Positions 16,148 through 25,350 of a stretch of DNA of 64,000 bases are shown here, in pieces. The notes beneath the pieces were generated by a model. The model did no database searches, was not told where the DNA came from, and saw nothing but the letters and a program-made list of their open reading frames with translations. Positions within the stretch are counted from its first letter, which is position 1. The number at the start of each line of letters is the position of its first letter. This DNA comes from JAJTGZ01 sp964403525 (GTDB lineage Bacteria > Planctomycetota > Phycisphaerae > Phycisphaerales > UBA1924). The translations under genes and the position numbers were made by a program. The stretch spans positions 1-64,000 of the forward strand of contig CAYOGE010000013.1 of the NCBI GenBank assembly GCA_964403525.1, written 5' to 3'.

Positions 16148-17765
16148 GTGCTACTCGCTCAAAGAGCCGTTCGGGCGCGGCCTTGCCGGTCCAAAGGCGG
16201 AACTGCTCAGCCGCCTGGGCCGTGAACATCGCAAGCCCGCTGATCGTCTTGCGTCCCTGCTCCTGGGCCTCCTTCAAGAGGGGCGTTTGGAGCGGGTTGT
16301 ACACCACATCCGCTACGACGCAACTCCGCGGCAGGTTCCGCAAAACCGATCTGTCGATGGGGACCGTGTCGGGGGCGGGCCCCCCGCGCATGCCGACGGG
16401 CGTGCAGTTGACCAGCGCCCCAAGGTCTTCATCAGCCAGCGCGATGGGGTCCGCCGCCGACACCCCGGGCAGGGCAAGCCCCTCGACGAACCGGCCGGCG
16501 CGGGCGAGGTCGCGGCTGACGATCTTGATCTTCCAGCCGCTGGCAGAAAGAGCCGCCGCGAGGGCGCGCGTCGTCCCGCCGGTGCCCAGGATCGCGGCGG
16601 TGCGCCGCTCGACGTTATCCAGCAGCGCGGCGGCAGCGGGGGCGTCGGTGTTGCGGACGTCGATCCTCACCGCCTCGCCCAGGCTGTCACGGGTGACGAC
16701 GAGGGTGTTGGCTGCGCCGCAGTGGGCCGACAACGCGTCGACGGTCCAGCGGTCGTCCCCGTCAATGACCATCTGCTGCGCGAGGCGGACGAGGTTCTCC
16801 TTGTGCGGCAGGGTGACGGAGCAGCCGGAGAAGTCAAGACGCGGGTGGTCGATGAATTCCAGCAGCGTCGCCTTGAGCGGCTCAAACTCCGGCGCTACCG
16901 CCAGCGGCAGGTAGACGCCGTCGTGCCCGACCGCCTCGAACCCGGCGTTGTGAACGGCGGGGCTGAGCGAGTGTTCGACGGGCCAGCCGACCACGCCGTA
17001 CACGGCGGTGCGCTGGCCGATCTCTCGGAACCGGTAGAGCGCGAGCAGATCGGCGATGGTCGGCTGGCCGGGCGCGGTCGCTGACTCCCGGCTCAACGCG
17101 GCGAAGGTGAGGAAGCCTCCGAACTTTCCGGCGAGCACGCGCGACATCAGCCCGAACTGCCCCATCCCCAGGCCGATCATCGGCTTGGGGCACTCGCTAA
17201 CAAGGTCGAGCAGCTCGAGGTTGTCGCGGGTCGATCGCACGCGGTACGCGATCTTCACCACCCTGCACGACGGCTCCGTTGCCATCGCAGAGCACTTGCG
17301 CAGCAGGTCCGTCGGGCGCGCGTTGTAGTCGTGGTACGAGAGGATCAGCCGTGTGACGGCGTCGCCCGCCCGCTCGGGGCGCTGCACGGCGATGCTGATC
17401 GCCCGGTGCGCGTCGGTACTCGTGCCGTAGCACTCCTGCTCGATGTCGATAAAGCTCGGCGAGCGGTGACCGTCGCCCGCGGCGCTGCCGACGCGCTCAA
17501 GCATGGTGAGCCGGGCCTGCTCCGGACCGTCGTACTGCCCCCCTTCGAGCGCGGTGCGGCAGGTCAGGATGCACGGCGCGGGGCTGGCAGAAACCAGCGC
17601 GACCACGTCGGCGATGGTCGCTCCCGTCACCGTCTCGGCGCGCCCGGTGAACCAGCCGTCGACGCGGAACTCGACCAGATCGGCACCCGAGGCCTTCGCC
17701 AGCCCCGCGGCCGCGAGGGCGGACTCGGCGTCGGTCACGATGATCGGGACACAGACAAGCGCCAT
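16122..17765 (-). CDS. aroDE: Bifunctional 3-dehydroquinate dehydratase / shikimate dehydrogenase
   Basis: A 547-residue fusion of two shikimate-pathway enzymes. Residues 1 to ~235 are a type I dehydroquinase with catalytic His145 (LSYHDYN) and Schiff-base Lys171 (VVKIAYR). Residues ~255-547 are AroE: GWPVEHSLSPAVHN near 260, catalytic Lys322 in TLPHKENL, the NADP loop GTGGTTRA and NCTPVGMRGG near 450. The same domain order occurs in plants and some bacteria and would pass dehydroshikimate directly between the sites. The ATG start has a TATGCT box 6 nt upstream. Confidence 0.93.
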   Translation of the reverse strand: MALVCVPIIVTDAESALAAAGLAKASGADLVEFRVDGWFTGRAETVTGATIADVVALVSASPAPCILTCRTALEGGQYDGPEQARLTMLERVGSAAGDGHRSPSFIDIEQECYGTSTDAHRAISIAVQRPERAGDAVTRLILSYHDYNARPTDLLRKCSAMATEPSCRVVKIAYRVRSTRDNLELLDLVSECPKPMIGLGMGQFGLMSRVLAGKFGGFLTFAALSRESATAPGQPTIADLLALYRFREIGQRTAVYGVVGWPVEHSLSPAVHNAGFEAVGHDGVYLPLAVAPEFEPLKATLLEFIDHPRLDFSGCSVTLPHKENLVRLAQQMVIDGDDRWTVDALSAHCGAANTLVVTRDSLGEAVRIDVRNTDAPAAAALLDNVERRTAAILGTGGTTRALAAALSASGWKIKIVSRDLARAGRFVEGLALPGVSAADPIALADEDLGALVNCTPVGMRGGPAPDTVPIDRSVLRNLPRSCVVADVVYNPLQTPLLKEAQEQGRKTISGLAMFTAQAAEQFRLWTGKAAPERLFERVAREALESRT

Positions 17766-17771
17766 TGAGAG

Positions 17772-17777
17772 AGCATA
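17772..17777 (-). promoter_or_regulatory. -10-like TATGCT box, leaderless-type start of aroDE
   Basis: TATGCT ends 6 nt before the aroDE ATG, with no Shine-Dalgarno site. Confidence 0.5.
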
Positions 17778-17824
17778 CGACGGCCGGGGTGCGAACTACG
17801 GCCGTACACCCGATGAACCGGCCC

Positions 17825-19132
17825 TTAATCTGCGGACAGGTCGGCAACGGAACCCGTACCCGCGAGGAATCCGCTCGCCCACGCCCACTGAAAGTTGAAC
17901 CCGCCGATCCGACCGTCCACGTCGCACACCTCACCGCAAACCGAAAGGCCGGGGCAGACGCGGCTGCCCATCGAGTGCAGGTGCAGCTCGCTCAACGGCA
18001 CCCCGCCCGCGGTGACTTCCGCGAACGTGAACCCGCGGCTGCCGGTTACGGGCACCTCCATCGCGGTGCACAGAACCGCGAGCCCCCGCCGTACAGCCCT
18101 GGGCATGTGCTGGATCGTCCCCCCGGTGCTCGGGTAAACGCCGGCGGTGTCGCAGAGCGCTCGGGCGAGCCGCTCGGGCAGGTTGCAGGGCTTCTGGCTC
18201 AAGATGCGCACGGGTGAGTCGTCGCGGTACTTGACCAGCAGTTCATCAAACCGCTCGGTGTCGGCCCCCGGCAGCAGGTTCAAGAGCAGCTTCGCTCCAG
18301 GGTCTTCGCGCTTGGCATCAAGGTAATAGCGGCTGACGTCGAGCGGTCCGGGCCCGGAGAGTCCAAAGTGCGTAAAGAGCGTGCTGTTGGTGAACGAAGC
18401 GAGCTTCTTGCCCGTGCCGCTGGTGACGGTGAGGGTCGCCGGGACGGCGATCCCGCTGAGGGCTCTGAGAAACCACCCCTCCTCGGTTGTGAGCGGGACA
18501 AGCGAAGGGAACACCTGGGGTGTCACGGTGTGCCCGAGCGACCGGGCGAACGCATAACCCGCGCCGTCGGACCCGCTCCGCGGGAGCGCCATCCCGCCGG
18601 TGGCGAGGATGACGCGCCTGGCGATCAGCGACTCGCTCGGCCCTTCCGCTGCCTTCTCCGGCGCCGGGGCTCTTGAAACCACAAAGCCTGCACCGGTGTG
18701 CTCGACCGCGCCCACCCGCCACGGGTGTCGGAGCTCGACCCCCGCGTCGCGAGCGGCCCCCAGCAGCGCGTCGAGCACGGTGTGGGCGTCGTCGGTTGTT
18801 GGAAAGAGCTTGCCCGTCTCCTCGCGCTTGAGCTCGACGCCCAACTCTGCGAAGAAGGCAACAGTCTTCTCGACGCCGAACGAGCGGAGCACCTTCTTTA
18901 TGGCGTTGCGCGAAGAACCGGCGTACGCGGATTCGTCTACAGCATAGTGGGTGACGTTGCAGCGCCCCCCCCCAGCCACGAGGACTTTCGCTCCGAGCTT
19001 TGATGCGCCGTCGAGAGCAACGATCGAGAGCGGTCGCCCCGCGGCTTTGGCAGCCCGACCCGCCCATATGGACGCGAAAAGCCCGGCCGCGCCGGCCCCG
19101 ATCACCGCGATATCGACGCGCTCGCTGGTCAC
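17825..19132 (-). CDS. BaiN/HI0933-family FAD-dependent flavoprotein
   Basis: A 435-residue cytoplasmic flavoprotein. The FAD-binding motif IAVIGAGAAGLFASIWAG opens the protein, KVLVAGGGRCNVTH follows near residue 47, and VCGEVCDVDGRIGGFNFQWAWASG near the C-terminus closes the FAD site, the layout of the HI0933/BaiN (NAD(P)/FAD-dependent oxidoreductase) family. Substrates of most members are unknown. The GTG start overlaps the stop of the DUF418 gene in a GTGA, so the two are translationally coupled; the reason for the pairing is unclear. Confidence 0.85.
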   Translation of the reverse strand: MTSERVDIAVIGAGAAGLFASIWAGRAAKAAGRPLSIVALDGASKLGAKVLVAGGGRCNVTHYAVDESAYAGSSRNAIKKVLRSFGVEKTVAFFAELGVELKREETGKLFPTTDDAHTVLDALLGAARDAGVELRHPWRVGAVEHTGAGFVVSRAPAPEKAAEGPSESLIARRVILATGGMALPRSGSDGAGYAFARSLGHTVTPQVFPSLVPLTTEEGWFLRALSGIAVPATLTVTSGTGKKLASFTNSTLFTHFGLSGPGPLDVSRYYLDAKREDPGAKLLLNLLPGADTERFDELLVKYRDDSPVRILSQKPCNLPERLARALCDTAGVYPSTGGTIQHMPRAVRRGLAVLCTAMEVPVTGSRGFTFAEVTAGGVPLSELHLHSMGSRVCPGLSVCGEVCDVDGRIGGFNFQWAWASGFLAGTGSVADLSAD

Positions 19133-20289
19133 AGTGCCGATTGTTCGCTCGGGGCGCCGTGCAAGAGCGGCATCGGCCGAAGGTAGCTGAGGCACTTCCA
19201 CACCCACTCGACCGGACCGGCGACAAACCGCGACATCCACAGGTGGCTGACAGCCACCAGCGCGGCGAACACGGCGAAGCAGAGGCCCACCTGCTCGGCG
19301 GCGCCGAACGTACCCCACAGGCCCAGGCCAAAGTGGTACGCGACAAGTGTCATCAGCACGCTGGTGAGAAGGTAGTTGGTGAGCCCCATCTGACCCGGAA
19401 CGGCCAGCACCCGCGCGACGCCCGCAGCGCGCCCGGAGCGCACCCAGCCGACCACGCCCGCCGCGATACCCAGCGTGAGCACAGGCCCAAAGGCCAGCGA
19501 GACCGCCAGAGCGACCTGCGAGACCGGGCCCGTTGCCACCCGGGCGATCACCACGCTCGCAACCGACACACCCCTGACGATCAGCGCCTGCGAATAAGGT
19601 CCGTGCGCATACGCCTGCCGCTCGATCTCGATCCATTCCGGGTGATGCGGTGCCTGCATGATCCCTATCCCCTGCAGCAAGCGCTCACCCGGCGGGAGCG
19701 AAGCCACCGATTCAGGGAGCGGCTGTGCCGTCTGCGAGAGGCTGCCCAGCGACTGGAGCGACAGGCACCCCAGACTCAGCGCCATCCCGAGAACCATCAG
19801 GATTGCACCGACAATGCACAGCACTCTGGCCGAGCAGAAGGGGCCCAGCACCAGCAGCCCGACGCCGAGAATCGCGTACACGAACAGGATGTCGCCGTAC
19901 CAGATCAGCAGCCCGTGCGCCAGGCCGATGATCGCCAGCACCGCCAGCCGGCGCAGAAACACCGCCCAGAAGCGGCGGTTGCGCGCCGCCACTTTTTCAA
20001 GGATGAGCACCATGCCTGCGCCAAACAGCAGCGAGTAGAGCGGGAAGAACTTCCCCTCGAACAGCGACCGCGAGAAGACAAACGCCGCCTCATCGAGCCA
20101 GGCAGGCACTTTCCCGCCGGAGGGCTCGGGCTTGACCATGGAGAACGAAGCGAGCGGGCCCGTGAAATAGTGCACGTTGACGAGCATGATGCCCAGCAAC
20201 GCCAGGCCGCGCGTGGTGTCGAGTGATGCGATCCGCGGCCGGTTCGCCCCGCCCCCGATCCCCGCCGCGTGTTCTGTGGCAGTTGCCAT
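19129..20289 (-). CDS. DUF418 family integral membrane protein
   Basis: A 386-residue inner-membrane protein with about ten hydrophobic segments. RIASLDTTRGLALLGIMLVN is the typical opening of DUF418 proteins (YeiB-like), and LTNYLLTSVLMTLVAY near residue 307 belongs to the family's C-terminal core. Some relatives are thought to be transporters or acyltransferase-like; the function is not established. It is upstream of, and overlaps by 4 nt, the flavoprotein gene. The start ATG has GGCGGAAG before it. Confidence 0.85.
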   Translation of the reverse strand: MATATEHAAGIGGGANRPRIASLDTTRGLALLGIMLVNVHYFTGPLASFSMVKPEPSGGKVPAWLDEAAFVFSRSLFEGKFFPLYSLLFGAGMVLILEKVAARNRRFWAVFLRRLAVLAIIGLAHGLLIWYGDILFVYAILGVGLLVLGPFCSARVLCIVGAILMVLGMALSLGCLSLQSLGSLSQTAQPLPESVASLPPGERLLQGIGIMQAPHHPEWIEIERQAYAHGPYSQALIVRGVSVASVVIARVATGPVSQVALAVSLAFGPVLTLGIAAGVVGWVRSGRAAGVARVLAVPGQMGLTNYLLTSVLMTLVAYHFGLGLWGTFGAAEQVGLCFAVFAALVAVSHLWMSRFVAGPVEWVWKCLSYLRPMPLLHGAPSEQSAL

Positions 20290-20321
20290 CTTCCGCCTCG
20301 CTTGGATGGAGCCGCCTGAAA

Positions 20322-20813
20322 CTACCTGGCGCTTGCGATCCCCACAACGATGAGCGCAACGTGAGCCAGGAACGTGATACTGCCCAAGGCGATCGCAACC
20401 CAGGCGTGGGCGGTCCCATGAGCGCGCGGCTCGGCCTTGACCTTCTTGAGCCCGATCACACCAAGGATCACCGCGGCCGGCCCAAGCAGCAGCGCCGCGA
20501 CCGGGATGAGCGAGGCGACGGAGACGTAATAGCCGACCAGCGCGGGAACGTTTTTGTACGGGATGATGACGCTCGTGGCCGTGTCTGCTGCCGGTTGCAG
20601 CGGGCCCGCGCCCATCGGCGGTGCACTCGCCACGCGGGCCATCACGTCGCGGATCGGCCCGAAGTCGATGGCGCGGCAGGCCGTCCCGTCGCCGGCGCGG
20701 ATGTTGGCGACGGGAGGAATCCGCCCCTCGTTCGCCCAGGCACGCAGCGTCGCCTCGTCGGCAGGCCCGAAGGTCTGCCCGTCAACAAGCTCAACCATGA
20801 ACTGATTGCTCAC
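20322..20813 (-). CDS. GYF-2-like domain membrane protein
   Basis: A 163-residue protein. The first ~50 residues (VELVDGQTFGPADEATLRAWANEGRI) look like a GYF_2 domain, a small protein-interaction module common in planctomycete membrane proteins. Two membrane segments follow (YYVSVASLIPVAALLLGPAAVILGVIG and AWVAIALGSITFLAHVALIVVGI), a DUF4190-like hairpin. The GTG start overlaps the stop of the upstream DUF4870-like gene in a GTGA, so the two proteins are probably made together. Function unknown. Confidence 0.75.
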   Translation of the reverse strand: MSNQFMVELVDGQTFGPADEATLRAWANEGRIPPVANIRAGDGTACRAIDFGPIRDVMARVASAPPMGAGPLQPAADTATSVIIPYKNVPALVGYYVSVASLIPVAALLLGPAAVILGVIGLKKVKAEPRAHGTAHAWVAIALGSITFLAHVALIVVGIASAR

Positions 20814-21271
20814 GCCGCCGCCCCTCCCTTTGGTTCGACCTTGATGCCGGCGAACCACCGTTCGGCGAGTTCGCCGATCATCGGCATCGGCACGCACTTG
20901 CCGTTGATCGCGTTCACCATGCCCATGATGTTGATCACCACCCCGGTGACCCACAGCAAGATATACGCCGGGACAACGATGCACACCCCAAAGCCGAAGG
21001 TGGCGATCACGGCCAGGCCCAGAACGGTCATCACACACAGCGCCGCGAGCCACAGGATCAGGCACTGCTTTGCGTGGTAGAGCGAGAGCCGGTCGCTCCG
21101 CATGATCAGCGGCACCAGGAAGAATGGGATGTGCACAAAGTTCAGCGCGTAGCTGATGATCGCCAGAGGCTTTCCAGCGGCGATCTCTTCGGTCGAGCAG
21201 TTCGGTCGCTCGGGGTTTCCGGGGGTGCCAGCGGGTGCGGGCGAAGCGGTTGAGTCTACAAAGTCGGTCAT
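20810..21271 (-). CDS. DUF4870/Tic20-like membrane protein
   Basis: A 153-residue protein with four predicted membrane segments: KPLAIISYALNFVHIPFFLVPLI, CLILWLAALCVMTVLGLAVI, CIVVPAYILLWVTGVVINIMG and flanks. RLSLYHAKQCLILW is the characteristic DUF4870 loop (usual form: FxRxHaxQaL). The N-terminal ~30 residues are Pro/Thr-rich and cytoplasmic. The start has GGAGCC upstream. Coupled by GTGA to the GYF_2-like gene. Function unknown. Confidence 0.78.
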   Translation of the reverse strand: MTDFVDSTASPAPAGTPGNPERPNCSTEEIAAGKPLAIISYALNFVHIPFFLVPLIMRSDRLSLYHAKQCLILWLAALCVMTVLGLAVIATFGFGVCIVVPAYILLWVTGVVINIMGMVNAINGKCVPMPMIGELAERWFAGIKVEPKGGAAA

Positions 21272-21323
21272 CGTTGGCTCCGTTTCATAAGGAGTATAAC
21301 GGAAACGACAGGGGTGTTGCGCC

Positions 21324-22424
21324 TCAAAGCGCCGCCAGCCGCCGCTGCATCTCCTGCCGGATCAGGTCTCCGTGAAGAGCGCTGAAATCGCCCGCCAGCA
21401 GGTCGCGCAGGGCGTACTCGCCTGCCAGGCGCTCGTCTGCTGCGATGGCCTCTTTGTAGCGGTAGGTGCGGATCTTTTCGCTCCGCTCCCCTCCCCCGAT
21501 CTGGCTCGTCCGGGCCGACGACCGCTCCGCGTGCAGCCGCTGCCGCTCCGCCTCGTGGAGGCGGGTGATCAGCAACCGCCGGGCCCGCTCCCGGTTCTGC
21601 TGCTGGCTCTTGCTCTCCATCATGCGGATGATGATGCCCGTGGGCTTGTGCTTGATTTGCACGGCCGTGGCCACCTTGTTGACGTTCTGCCCGCCGGGCC
21701 CCTGGCTGGTGGTGGCGAACTCCTCAACGTCGTTGGCCCAGTCGATCTTGACCTCCACCTCCTCCGGTTCGGGGAGCACGGCAACCGTCGCCGTTGAAGT
21801 GTGGATCCTCCCCTGCGCTTCTGTCGCCGGCACGCGTTTGACCGAGTGCACCCCTGCTTCAAAGTTCATCGCGGTCCACACGCCGGCGCCCCGCAGGTTC
21901 GCCAATGCCGACCGCACACCGCCCGCGTCGCCGGGGGTCATGTCGAGCATCTCCATCGACCACCCAGCCTTGGCCGCGTACTTGCGGTACATCTCCAGCA
22001 GGTCCCCCGCCCACAGGCCCGCCTCATCTCCACCCGTGCCCGCACGCACCTCCAGCATCACCGAGCCAACTTTGTTGTCATCGGCCTGCACCAGCTCGCC
22101 GGTGACGGCGCTGTAGATCTCGCCGGCTTCGCGCTCAACGCGTGGCAGTTCCTCCCGGGCCAGCTCAACCAGTTCGGCCTCGCCGTCGCCGCCCTTGCCA
22201 CTGATCAAGGAGCGGTACTCGGTGGCCTCTCGATCGAGGGACTCAAGACGCTCAACCCGCGAGGCGATCCCCTCCAGCAACGAGCGGCGGACCGCCAGCG
22301 TGCGTGCCTTGCGGTGGTCGGCCGCCACTTCCGGGTCCTCGAGTTGCCGCCCGAGCTCACCATACTCAGACCGCAACGACCGCAGCTTGGCGACCACGGA
22401 AGTGGGGAAGTTGTCCAGTATCAC
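21324..22424 (-). CDS. prfA: Peptide chain release factor 1
   Basis: A 366-residue release factor. The GGQ tripeptide that triggers peptidyl-tRNA hydrolysis is at 244-246 (QGPGGQNVNKVATAVQIKHKPTG), and the stop-codon recognition tripeptide PAT is at 199-201 (KRVPATEAQGRIHTS), which marks RF1 (UAA/UAG) rather than RF2. ERSEKIRTY follows as usual, but the next conserved DHR triplet reads DER here. The GTG start gives the usual RF1 length; no Shine-Dalgarno site and no TANNNT box are seen, and longer in-frame starts exist. No prmC gene adjoins it. Confidence 0.9.
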   Translation of the reverse strand: MILDNFPTSVVAKLRSLRSEYGELGRQLEDPEVAADHRKARTLAVRRSLLEGIASRVERLESLDREATEYRSLISGKGGDGEAELVELAREELPRVEREAGEIYSAVTGELVQADDNKVGSVMLEVRAGTGGDEAGLWAGDLLEMYRKYAAKAGWSMEMLDMTPGDAGGVRSALANLRGAGVWTAMNFEAGVHSVKRVPATEAQGRIHTSTATVAVLPEPEEVEVKIDWANDVEEFATTSQGPGGQNVNKVATAVQIKHKPTGIIIRMMESKSQQQNRERARRLLITRLHEAERQRLHAERSSARTSQIGGGERSEKIRTYRYKEAIAADERLAGEYALRDLLAGDFSALHGDLIRQEMQRRLAAL

Positions 22425-22565
22425 GCCCAACGCGGAAGCCCTCCGAACAGACAGCGGCCGCGCGGCGGCCGGTCTAGCCGCGACTGTAGCGACGCCCGTA
22501 CCATCCGCTCGCACCCGGCGGAGGGCTGCGCCCAGCCACTCCGCCCGTGCGAGAAGGGGATTCCA

Positions 22566-23543
22566 GTGGCAGACGCGATCGTTATCGAGGGGGTCACCAA
22601 GACGTTCGGCTCCAAGCTCGCCGTCGATAATCTATCGCTGCGCGTGCCGGCGGGGAGCCTGACCGGCGTCATCGGCCCAAACGGTGCCGGCAAGACGACG
22701 ACCATCCGGATGATCATGTCGATCATCTTCCCCGACAGCGGAACCATCTCCGTGCTCGGCAAGGCCTCGGCCGTTGAGAGCAAGGACCAGATCGGTTACC
22801 TGCCGGAAGAGCGCGGCCTCTACCGCAAGATGAAGGTGCAGGCGCTGCTCGCTTACCTGGCGCGCCTCAAAGGGATTGACTCTGGCGCTGCCGCCCGCAA
22901 GACGTCGGAGTGGCTCGGCCGCGTTGGCCTCGGAGACGTGGCCCGCAAGAGGTGCGAGGAACTCAGCAAGGGCATGCAGCAGAAGGTGCAGTTCATCGCC
23001 GCGGTGATCCACGAGCCGCAGCTGCTGATCCTTGACGAGGTCTTCTCGGGCCTTGACCCGGTCAACCGTCGATTGATGCGTGAGCTGATCGACGAGCAGC
23101 ACCGCCGGGGCTGCACCATTCTCTTCAGCACCCACGCCATGTACGAGGCCGAGCAGTTGTGCGACCGCATCCTCATGATCCACCGTGGGCGCAAGGCACT
23201 CGACATGACCTTGCAGGAGGTCTGGCGGCAGTACGACCCGCGGTCAATCGTCGCCGAGCCGGTCGGTGAGCCCGCCGTCGCGGCGGAATTCCTTGGCATC
23301 CCCGGCGTTCTGAGCGCCAGATCGAGCGCAAAGGGGCTCGAACTGGCCCTCGCCGACGGATCAGAGGGCGGGACGGTCATGGCCGCGCTGGCGGTGACGG
23401 GGCAGTTCCGCTCGGTGAGCGTCAAACGCCCGAACCTCGAGGACATCTTCATCAAGCTCGTCGGGGCCGATGCAGAAACGCTCGAGGGGCTCAAGTCGGA
23501 TCGGGAGTTGGTCCCCGCCGGTGCCAACGGGGGTGCAAAGTGA
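22566..23543 (+). CDS. ABC transporter ATP-binding protein (NatA-type exporter)
   Basis: A 325-residue ATPase. Walker A GPNGAGKTT is at 37-45, the signature LSKGMQQ at 133-139, and Walker B LLILDEVFSGLDP at 153-165, followed by the switch His in STHAMYEAEQL. The C-terminal ~100 residues are the DUF4162-like domain typical of NatA-type sodium, drug or lipid exporters. The GTG start is preceded by AAGGGGA. Its stop overlaps the permease start (GTGA), so the two form one exporter. Confidence 0.92.
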   Translation: MADAIVIEGVTKTFGSKLAVDNLSLRVPAGSLTGVIGPNGAGKTTTIRMIMSIIFPDSGTISVLGKASAVESKDQIGYLPEERGLYRKMKVQALLAYLARLKGIDSGAAARKTSEWLGRVGLGDVARKRCEELSKGMQQKVQFIAAVIHEPQLLILDEVFSGLDPVNRRLMRELIDEQHRRGCTILFSTHAMYEAEQLCDRILMIHRGRKALDMTLQEVWRQYDPRSIVAEPVGEPAVAAEFLGIPGVLSARSSAKGLELALADGSEGGTVMAALAVTGQFRSVSVKRPNLEDIFIKLVGADAETLEGLKSDRELVPAGANGGAK

Positions 23544-24937
23544 TCAAGATTTTCCACATCGCCGTCCGTGAGTTCCTTGCGACGGTGCTGACCAAGGGCT
23601 TTCTGTTCGGCATTCTCTTCCCGCCGATCATGATCGCCGTCATGTCGATCCTGATGCCGCTGCTGATGAACAAGGCGGCACCGAGAGTGAAGGGGCACGT
23701 GGCGATCATCGACGCGACCGGCGAGGTGGCGCCGCGCCTGGAAAAGGCGTTTACCGAAGATGCCATCCGCCAGCGACGCGAGAAGCGGCAGGGAGAGATG
23801 CTCGACGAGGCGGGCGTGCCCAAGCCGGTCCAACAGGCCGCAAAGTCGGGCCAGGCGCGGCAGGGAGAGCCGGCGCCGAACCTGACGCTCAAGGTTCTCC
23901 CGAGCGGGACGGACGTCGAGGTCGCCAAGGCGGCGATCCGCCAGGACGCCGCGGCGGGCACCAGCGGCGGGAAAGAGGCTGACGAGGTCTCCGACCCGCG
24001 TCTTGCGCTGGTGGTCGTCCCCCTCACCGCCGTTACGCCCCCAGAGGGCAAGCCCTACGCGGGCTTCGAGATGTTCGTCGCGCCGAAGCTCGATATCGAG
24101 GTCCGCGGTGACGTCGAAGCTCAAGTGCGCGAGGCAATCGTCGACGCCCGCATCACCGCTGCAAAGATGAACGTGGAGTCGATCCGGGCGATCACCCGCC
24201 GACCAGAGGCGTCGACCAAGGCGATCACCAGCACCGGCGAAAAGAAGGGGAGCGAGGTCGCGCAGTTGCTCATCCCCGGCGCGTTCATGCTGCTGCTGTG
24301 GATCAGCGTCTTCACCTGCGGCCAGTACCTGCTCTCGAGCACGATCGAGGAAAAGTCCAACCGCGTGATGGAAGTGCTCCTCTCGGCCGTTTCGCCGATC
24401 CAGCTGATGGCGGGCAAGATCCTCGGGCAGATGTGCGTGGGCATCGTGATGCTCACGCTGTACGGCAGCGCCGGCATATTCGGGCTTGTCGCGGCGGCGA
24501 TGCTCGACTTTGTTGACCTGTCGAACCTTATCTACCTGGCGATCTACTTCGTGATCGCATTCTCGCTCATCGCGTGCCTGATGGCGGCGGTGGGCAGCGC
24601 CGTCAACGACATCCGCGAGGCGCAGTCGCTCCTTGGGCCCATCATGATCATCCTGATCATCCCCATGATGCTCTGGATGCCGATCCTGCGCAACCCCAAC
24701 AGCGGCTTTGCGCAGGTCGCATCGTTCGTGCCGCCGATCAGTCCGTTCGTCATGGTTCTGCGTGTCGCGGGGAGTGAGAAGATCCCCACCTGGCAGATCC
24801 CCGCATCGATCGCCGTCGGCTTCATCTCCGTCGGCGTGTTCCTGTGGGCCGCGTCCAAGGTCTTCCGCATCGGCGTGCTGATGTACGGCAAGCCGCCGAA
24901 CATCGCCACGCTGATCAAGTGGGTGCGGATGGCGTAG
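23540..24937 (+). CDS. ABC-2 type permease (NatB-like)
   Basis: A 465-residue membrane subunit. One N-terminal membrane segment (VLTKGFLFGILFPPIMIAVMSILMPLL) is followed by a ~230-residue extracytoplasmic domain and then five to six membrane segments in the last 220 residues. This is the ABC2_membrane_3 architecture of NatB. The IEEKSNRVMEVLLSAVSP motif near residue 270 is a family hallmark. It starts on a GTG overlapping the ATPase stop. Substrate unknown. Confidence 0.88.
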   Translation: MIKIFHIAVREFLATVLTKGFLFGILFPPIMIAVMSILMPLLMNKAAPRVKGHVAIIDATGEVAPRLEKAFTEDAIRQRREKRQGEMLDEAGVPKPVQQAAKSGQARQGEPAPNLTLKVLPSGTDVEVAKAAIRQDAAAGTSGGKEADEVSDPRLALVVVPLTAVTPPEGKPYAGFEMFVAPKLDIEVRGDVEAQVREAIVDARITAAKMNVESIRAITRRPEASTKAITSTGEKKGSEVAQLLIPGAFMLLLWISVFTCGQYLLSSTIEEKSNRVMEVLLSAVSPIQLMAGKILGQMCVGIVMLTLYGSAGIFGLVAAAMLDFVDLSNLIYLAIYFVIAFSLIACLMAAVGSAVNDIREAQSLLGPIMIILIIPMMLWMPILRNPNSGFAQVASFVPPISPFVMVLRVAGSEKIPTWQIPASIAVGFISVGVFLWAASKVFRIGVLMYGKPPNIATLIKWVRMA

Positions 24938-24966
24938 CCTGAACCCTGCTCCCAGAGACGCCGCCA

Positions 24967-25350
24967 ATGTCCAACGACCCGGGTCAAATCCCGCCGCCGC
25001 TGCCAGCCCCCGCGCCGGTCCTGCCGCCGCCGGTCTTCAGCGGTCCTTCCCCCCCGCCCCAGAGCAACGCCGCGGTCGCGTCGATGGTGCTCGGCATCGT
25101 CTCGTGCGCAATGTTCTGCATGTGCTACGGGACGGTGACGATCCCGTGCGGCATCCTCGCAATCGTTTTCTCGCGCCAGGCCTCGGCGGATATTGCCGCG
25201 GGCCGCGCGAACCCGGCCGGCGCCAGAATGGCCCGAACCGGCAAGACCTGCGGGATCGTCGGACTGTGCATCACCGTGGTCTATCACATCATCCTCTTCG
25301 GCCTGCTCATCGTCGCCTTCGTGAGCGAGCAGGCATCGAGCCACCGTTGA
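24967..25350 (+). CDS. DUF4190-like small membrane protein with Pro-rich N-terminus
   Basis: A 127-residue protein. The first ~35 residues are Pro-rich (PPPLPAPAPVLPPPVFSG); two membrane segments follow (ASMVLGIVSCAMFCMCYGTVTIPCGILAIVF and CGIVGLCITVVYHIILFGLLIVAFV), the DUF4190 pattern. It lies 29 nt after the ABC permease gene and its TGA overlaps the TTG start of the methyltransferase gene, making it part of the exporter operon. Function unknown. Confidence 0.78.
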   Translation: MSNDPGQIPPPLPAPAPVLPPPVFSGPSPPPQSNAAVASMVLGIVSCAMFCMCYGTVTIPCGILAIVFSRQASADIAAGRANPAGARMARTGKTCGIVGLCITVVYHIILFGLLIVAFVSEQASSHR

